From NCBI RefSeq assembly GCF_014651695.1, contig NZ_BMXJ01000003.1:89046-153045 (forward strand): a stretch of 64,000 bases of DNA, given 5' to 3'. Source of the stretch: Nocardiopsis terrae (GTDB lineage: Bacteria; Actinomycetota; Actinomycetes; Streptosporangiales; Streptosporangiaceae). The position numbers were made by a program, and so were the translations under genes. Below the pieces are notes generated by a model. That model was not told the origin of the DNA. It searched no databases and was given only the letters and a program-made list of their open reading frames with translations. Below are positions 60,043-64,000 of this stretch, piece after piece; position 1 is the first letter of the stretch, and each line of letters opens with the position of its first letter.

Positions 60043-60995
60043 GTACGGCGACAGCACCGCCGCCCGAGGCGCCCGCGAAACCGGCGCGGTCCGCTCCGGC
60101 CAGGCGCGGCGGACGCGCCGCCGGATGGGCGCGCCGGGCACCACTGCTGCCCGCGCTGGTGTTCATGCTGGTCGTCACCCAGCTGCCGTTCCTGGCGACC
60201 GTCGTGTACTCGCTCCGGTCGTGGAACCTGCTGCGTCCCGACTCCCAGGCATGGGTCGGTCTGGCCAACTACGCGGCGGTCTTCACCGACCGCCAGTTCC
60301 TCGGCGCCGCGGCCAACACCGTGCTCATCACCGCGTCCTGCGTGGTGGCGGCGATGCTGCTCGGCCTCGGGCTGGCCCTGCTGCTGGACCGGGGGTTCTG
60401 GGGGCAGGGCGTGGTGCGCACGCTCGTCATCACCCCGTTCCTGGTACTGCCGGTGGCCACGGCGCTGCTGTGGAAGCACATCATGTTCGAGCCGGTCTTC
60501 GGCCTGGTCAACTTCGTGCTCTCGCCGCTGGGCGTGGACACCTTCGACTGGGTCTCGCAGATGCCGGTGGCGTCGGTGGTGGTCGCACTGGTGTGGCAGT
60601 GGACGCCGTTCATGATGCTGCTGGTGCTGGCGGGGCTGCAGAGCCAGAACACCGACGCGTTGGAGGCGGCCCAGGTCGACGGCGCGTCCAAGTGGCAGAT
60701 CTTCCTCTGGATCACCCTGCCGCACCTGCGCCGCTACATCGAACTGGGGGTGCTGCTGGGGTCGGTGTACGTGGTCAACACCTTCGACACCATCTACATG
60801 ATGACCCAGGGCGGCCCCGGCACCGCCAGCGCCAACCTGCCCTTCTACGTCTACCAGCGGACCTTCCTCGGGTTCGACATCGGCCAGTCGGCGGCGATGG
60901 GCGTCGTGGTGGTGGTCGGCACCATCATCGTGGCGATGCTGGCCCTGCGACTGATCTTCCGCACGTTCATGAACGCACAGGAGGCGCACTCGTGA
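60039..60995 (+). CDS. Polyol ABC permease 1 (MalF type)
   Basis: 318 aa, six membrane segments after a 35-residue Ala/Pro/Arg-rich cytoplasmic lead. EAA loop LEAAQVDGASKWQIFLWITLPHL. ATG at 60039 overlaps the binding-protein stop. GTGA overlap with permease 2. Confidence 0.9.
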   Translation: MSTATAPPPEAPAKPARSAPARRGGRAAGWARRAPLLPALVFMLVVTQLPFLATVVYSLRSWNLLRPDSQAWVGLANYAAVFTDRQFLGAAANTVLITASCVVAAMLLGLGLALLLDRGFWGQGVVRTLVITPFLVLPVATALLWKHIMFEPVFGLVNFVLSPLGVDTFDWVSQMPVASVVVALVWQWTPFMMLLVLAGLQSQNTDALEAAQVDGASKWQIFLWITLPHLRRYIELGVLLGSVYVVNTFDTIYMMTQGGPGTASANLPFYVYQRTFLGFDIGQSAAMGVVVVVGTIIVAMLALRLIFRTFMNAQEAHS

Positions 60996-61882
60996 CCGCC
61001 CCAGCCCCCGAACACACGGCGGACACGGCTCCGGCCCCCGCCCGGGCGCCGCACCGTCGGCGCCGCTCCGCAGCCGGTGCGGGCGGTCCCGTCCTGACCG
61101 CCCTCACCTGGCTCATCGGCCTGCTGTTCGTCTCCCCGGTGCTGTGGCTGGTGCTGACGGCGTTCAAGGAGGAGAACCAGGCCGCGACCGACCCTCCGAC
61201 GCTCTTCTTCCAACCCACCCTGGACCGGTTCGCCGCGGTGCTGGGGGCGGACTTCCTGCCGTACCTGGGCAACTCTGCGGTCGCCACCCTGGCGTCCACG
61301 CTGCTGGTGCTGCTGCTGGGCCTGCCCGCCGCCTACGCGCTGTCGGTGGCCCCGGTCAAACGTACCCAGGACGTGCTGTTCTTCTTCATCTCGACCAAGA
61401 TGCTGCCGGTCGTGGCTGTCGTGGTGCCGATCTACGTCGCCGCCGCACACCTGTCGATGCTGGACAACGTGTGGACCCTGGTCGTGCTGTACACGGCGAT
61501 GAACCTGCCCATCGCGGTGTGGATGCTGCGCTCGTTCTTCCTGGAGGTGCCCAAGGCGCTGGTGGAGGCCGCCCGGATGGAGGGCGCGGGACTGCCCCGG
61601 GTGCTGTGGTCGGTGATGGTGCCGATCATGGCGCCGGGCATCGCGGCCACCGCCCTGATCTGCATGATCTTCGCGTGGAACGAGTTCTTCTTTGCGGTGA
61701 ACCTGACCGCGGCCCGGGCCGCCACGGTCCCGGTGTTCCTGACCGGGTTCATCACCAGTGAGGGACTGTTCGTGGCGCAGTTGTCGGCGGCCGTGGTCAT
61801 GGCCTCGCTGCCCATCGTGGTGATCGGCTGGACGGCCCAGCGCCAGCTGGTGCGCGGGCTCTCCATGGGCGCCGTGAAGTAG
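60992..61882 (+). CDS. Polyol ABC permease 2 (MalG type)
   Basis: 296 aa, six membrane segments. EAA loop VEAARMEGAGLPRVLWSVMVPIMAPG and the later IFAWNEFFFAVNL. The GTG at 60992 overlaps permease 1. No ATPase gene follows; a shared MsiK-like ATPase elsewhere is presumed. Operon ends at the 18-bp hairpin 61939-61978. Confidence 0.9.
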   Translation: MTAPAPEHTADTAPAPARAPHRRRRSAAGAGGPVLTALTWLIGLLFVSPVLWLVLTAFKEENQAATDPPTLFFQPTLDRFAAVLGADFLPYLGNSAVATLASTLLVLLLGLPAAYALSVAPVKRTQDVLFFFISTKMLPVVAVVVPIYVAAAHLSMLDNVWTLVVLYTAMNLPIAVWMLRSFFLEVPKALVEAARMEGAGLPRVLWSVMVPIMAPGIAATALICMIFAWNEFFFAVNLTAARAATVPVFLTGFITSEGLFVAQLSAAVVMASLPIVVIGWTAQRQLVRGLSMGAVK

Positions 61883-61938
61883 GCGCGGCCCCGCCGCCGG
61901 GCCCGGTCCCCGCGACCGGGGGCGGGCCGGGAACGGAG

Positions 61939-61978
61939 CCCGGTGGTGGCCGCCGCGTCCGCGGCGGCCACCACCGGG
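61939..61978 (+). terminator. Strong terminator after polyol operon
   Basis: A perfect 18-bp stem (61939-61956 with 61961-61978) around a GTCC loop; the arms read CCCGGTGGTGGCCGCCGC and its complement. Confidence 0.8.
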
Positions 61979-62054
61979 TCCGCGGACCGGCGTCCGCCTG
62001 TTGGACTTGCCTCCGCCCGGCCTCTAACGTGAGCGCCCGACCGGAAGGAAGACC

Positions 62055-62990
62055 GTGAAGACCTTCACCCTGCCCGGGACGGACATCACCGCCCCCAACG
62101 TCGTGCTCGGCCTGATGCGCATCGCCGACAAGTCCGACGACCAGATCCGTGCCCTGGTACGCGCCGCCCGCGAGGCGGGCGTCGACTTCGTCGACCACGC
62201 CGACATCTACGGGCCGACGACGCACGCCTGCGAACGCCGCTTCGCCGAGGCGATGCGGCTGACCCCGGCCGAACGCGACGCCCTCACCATCCAGACCAAG
62301 GCGGGCATCGTCCCGGAGGGGCCCTACTTCGACCACTCCCACGAACACATCGTCGCCTCGGTCGAGGGCTCGCTGCGCGCCCTGGGCACCGACTACGTCG
62401 ACCTCCTGCTGCTGCACCGGCCCGACGCGCTCGTCGAACCCGAGGAGGTCGCCCGAGCCTTCGACGACCTGGAGTCGGCCGGGAAGGTGCGCGCCTTCGG
62501 GGTCTCCAACCACACGCCCCGCCAGGTCGACCTGCTGCGCCGGTACGTGCGCCAACCGATCGTGGTGAACCAGCTCCAGCTCTCGCTCACCCACGCCCCG
62601 ATCATCACGCAGGGGCTGGCCGCGAACATGGTCGGCGAACCGCAGTCGGCCACCCTGGACGGCGGCGGGGTGCTCGACCACGCCCGGTTGCACGACATCA
62701 CCGTGCAGGCATGGTCGCCGTTCCAGGCGGGCTTCTTCAGCGGCGTGTTCCTGGACTCGCCCGAGTACGCCGAGCTCAACGCGGTCATCGACCGCCTCGC
62801 CGAGCGGTACGGGGTGCCGCCGACCGCCGTCGCCACCGCGTGGATCACCCGGCACCCCGCCCGGATGCAGGTCGTGCTCGGCACCACCACCCCGGAACGG
62901 GTGACCGGGGCGGCCCAGGGGTCGGAGCTCCCCCTGACCCGCCCCGAGTGGTACGAGCTGACCCGCGCCGCGGGCCACCGCGTCCCCTGA
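62055..62990 (+). CDS. Aldo/keto reductase, YdhF-like
   Basis: 311 aa NADPH-dependent TIM-barrel oxidoreductase. VDFVDHADIYG holds the catalytic Asp/Tyr, TIQTKAGIVPEG the Lys, and YVDLLLLHRPDALVEPEEVARAFDDL the His; GVSNHTPRQVDLLRRY and VNQLQLSL complete the family pattern. GTG at 62055 with GGAAGGAAG upstream. Single gene between terminators. Physiological substrate unknown; sugar aldehydes or ketones are possible. Confidence 0.92.
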   Translation: MKTFTLPGTDITAPNVVLGLMRIADKSDDQIRALVRAAREAGVDFVDHADIYGPTTHACERRFAEAMRLTPAERDALTIQTKAGIVPEGPYFDHSHEHIVASVEGSLRALGTDYVDLLLLHRPDALVEPEEVARAFDDLESAGKVRAFGVSNHTPRQVDLLRRYVRQPIVVNQLQLSLTHAPIITQGLAANMVGEPQSATLDGGGVLDHARLHDITVQAWSPFQAGFFSGVFLDSPEYAELNAVIDRLAERYGVPPTAVATAWITRHPARMQVVLGTTTPERVTGAAQGSELPLTRPEWYELTRAAGHRVP

Positions 62991-63061
62991 ACCCGGTGGA
63001 CCCGGCCCCGGGGCCCGAGCGCTCCGGGAGGGCCCGGAGCCGGGGACGGGGACGGCGCGGA

Positions 63062-63087
63062 GCCCGGGCGGCCGCGGCCGCCCGGGC
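63062..63087. terminator. Palindromic terminator between convergent genes
   Basis: GCCCGGGCGGCC-GC-GGCCGCCCGGGC, a 26-nt perfect palindrome, 1 nt beyond the stop of the minus-strand cupin gene. It can serve both directions. Confidence 0.65.
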
Positions 63088-63088
63088 C

Positions 63089-63820
63089 TCACCCGGGAGG
63101 GTCGCCCATCTGCCAGGTGCGCAGACGGCCGCACATGCCGAAACGGCGCGGGCCGGGGTGGGGCTCGGGGCGCGCCACCGCCGCCTCGCCCATGATCCCG
63201 GGCTCTCCCCGGGCCAGGTCGGTGAGCTGTTCCCGGGTGCGCTCGGTCTCCCGGGCCACACTCTCCTCCCAGATCCGCCGCCAACGGTCCACCTGCGGCC
63301 GGACCAGGGCCGCGGCCGAACGGTGGAACGCCTCCAGTGCGGCTGGCCCCTCGGAGCGCACCGCCGAGACGAGGTGGAGGTAGCCGCGCATCGCCAGGTC
63401 CCTGCGCGCCCGCGCCGCCTGCGCCAGGTGTTCCTCCGGCGCGTCCCGGGGGAGCCGGACCGCCTCGGCGTACCTGTCGGGGTCGGCCAGTACCTCCGCA
63501 GGGAAGGTCAGTACGGCGTCCCCCGCCTCGGGCAGCCCGGAGTTCTGCATCACCACCACGAGTTCCAGCCCGCCGGAGTTGACCAGCCGGTGCACCGTCC
63601 CCGGGCCGAACCACAGCAGGGAACCGGGGGAGAGGGCGTCCACGGCCTCCCCCTCGGGGGCGAGGGTGTGCACCTGCCCGGTCCCGGCGGTCACCACATA
63701 GGCCTCGGAGGAGGCGGTGTGCAGGTGGGGGGTGCCCCCGCACAGCCCGTCCTCGGCTTCCCAGTCGTACACCCGCAGCCTGCTGACGGCGGTGCTTCCG
63801 GGGAAACGCGGTGCTGTCAC
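63089..63820 (-). CDS. Cupin-domain protein
   Basis: 243 aa. The N-terminal half is a cupin barrel (GGTPHLHTASSEAYVVTAGTG with metal-ligand His and Glu; PGSLLWFGPGTVHRLVN). The C-terminal half is helical (PEEHLAQAARARRDLAMRGYLHLVSAVRS, WRRIWEESVARETERTREQL). GTG at 63820 overlaps the upstream gene's stop (GTGA), so it is co-translated with the PmoA-like gene. Function unknown; probably sugar-related sensing or isomerisation by context. Confidence 0.85.
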   Translation of the reverse strand: MTAPRFPGSTAVSRLRVYDWEAEDGLCGGTPHLHTASSEAYVVTAGTGQVHTLAPEGEAVDALSPGSLLWFGPGTVHRLVNSGGLELVVVMQNSGLPEAGDAVLTFPAEVLADPDRYAEAVRLPRDAPEEHLAQAARARRDLAMRGYLHLVSAVRSEGPAALEAFHRSAAALVRPQVDRWRRIWEESVARETERTREQLTDLARGEPGIMGEAAVARPEPHPGPRRFGMCGRLRTWQMGDPPG

Positions 63821-64000
63821 GGCGTGTGCTCCTTCGCGAGCGCGGCGGCCTCGTCGGGGGTGCAGATCCGGTCGACGAACACCAGCCGGTGGTTCAGGCC
63901 GAGGGTGTCGCCGGGGGCGAGGGTGATCTCCTCGGCGAAGGCGGGGGAGGGGCAGAACACGGGGAAGGGCTCGGAGCGCACGAACCACCGCACGGGGACG
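63817..64000 (-). CDS. PmoA-like (DUF6807) protein, C-terminal part
   Basis: Only the last 60 codons are in the window; the gene runs off the right edge. The readable end includes PVRWFVRSEPFPVFCPSPAF, EEITLAPGDTLGLNHRLVFV and ends ALAKEHTP. This matches the C-terminal part of the PmoA/DUF6807 beta-sandwich proteins, which in actinomycetes often lie near oxidoreductases and sugar catabolic genes; despite the name they are not methane monooxygenase. Overlaps the cupin gene by 4 nt. Confidence 0.65.
   Translation of the reverse strand, partial: VPVRWFVRSEPFPVFCPSPAFAEEITLAPGDTLGLNHRLVFVDRICTPDEAAALAKEHTP

Noticed and set aside
1..64000. tRNA, rRNA, insertion sequences and prophage genes
   Set aside because: Looked for typical tRNA arms, transposase motifs and phage structural proteins on both strands and saw none; a covariance search was not possible.

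Overview
The window is high-GC DNA with strong G/C bias at third codon positions. It has many GTG and some TTG starts, frequent 4-nt stop/start overlaps, several probably leaderless promoters, an XRE/DUF397/ATPase regulatory module and a type I-E style CRISPR array. This points to a filamentous actinomycete; a Nocardiopsis-like member of Streptosporangiales is my best guess, by inference only. No rRNA, tRNA, transposase or phage structural gene was seen.

Layout. 1-8.2 kb is an arsenic/organoarsenical resistance region: arsC facing arsR-acr3, an ArsO-like flavoprotein, then an opposing operon of two more flavoproteins and an MFS exporter, controlled from a shared operator region by an ArsR fused to a PAT-like acetyltransferase. 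8.2-13.3 kb and 17.6-24.3 kb are two halves of an L-rhamnose regulon: isomerase, bifunctional aldolase/dehydrogenase and kinase in one operon; a LacI regulator, a complete ABC importer and a mutarotase in the other. LacI-type palindromes tie them together. Between them lie an Na+/H+ antiporter, a secreted two-LamG protein and an 800-nt gene-free stretch.

24.3-46.5 kb is a hemicellulose sugar region. It holds a YtfQRT-YjfF type importer with its own LacI regulator, then a long minus-strand run: LacI, araB, araD, araA, an MsiK-type importer, a GH51 arabinofuranosidase and a ChvE/GguAB-type importer. A cytoplasmic GH89 enzyme is divergent from the LacI gene. Together these would import arabino-oligosaccharides and monosaccharides, cleave them in the cytoplasm and convert arabinose to xylulose-5-phosphate. 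46.6-55.3 kb is accessory: two methyltransferases, a DUF3500 lipoprotein with an apparent frameshift, an 11-repeat CRISPR array without cas genes, an unknown coupled three-gene operon, and regulators. 55.5-64 kb has a secreted GH16 glucanase, a SorC-regulated polyol dehydrogenase/importer operon, an aldo-keto reductase, and a cupin gene coupled to a PmoA-like gene cut by the window edge.

Most interesting: the ArsR-acetyltransferase fusion locus, near-duplicate LacI-controlled promoters in the arabinose region, the intracellular GH89 enzyme, the orphan CRISPR array with a duplicated spacer, a 62-nt near-perfect palindrome, and homopolymer-associated frame breaks near 48.7 and 51.5 kb.
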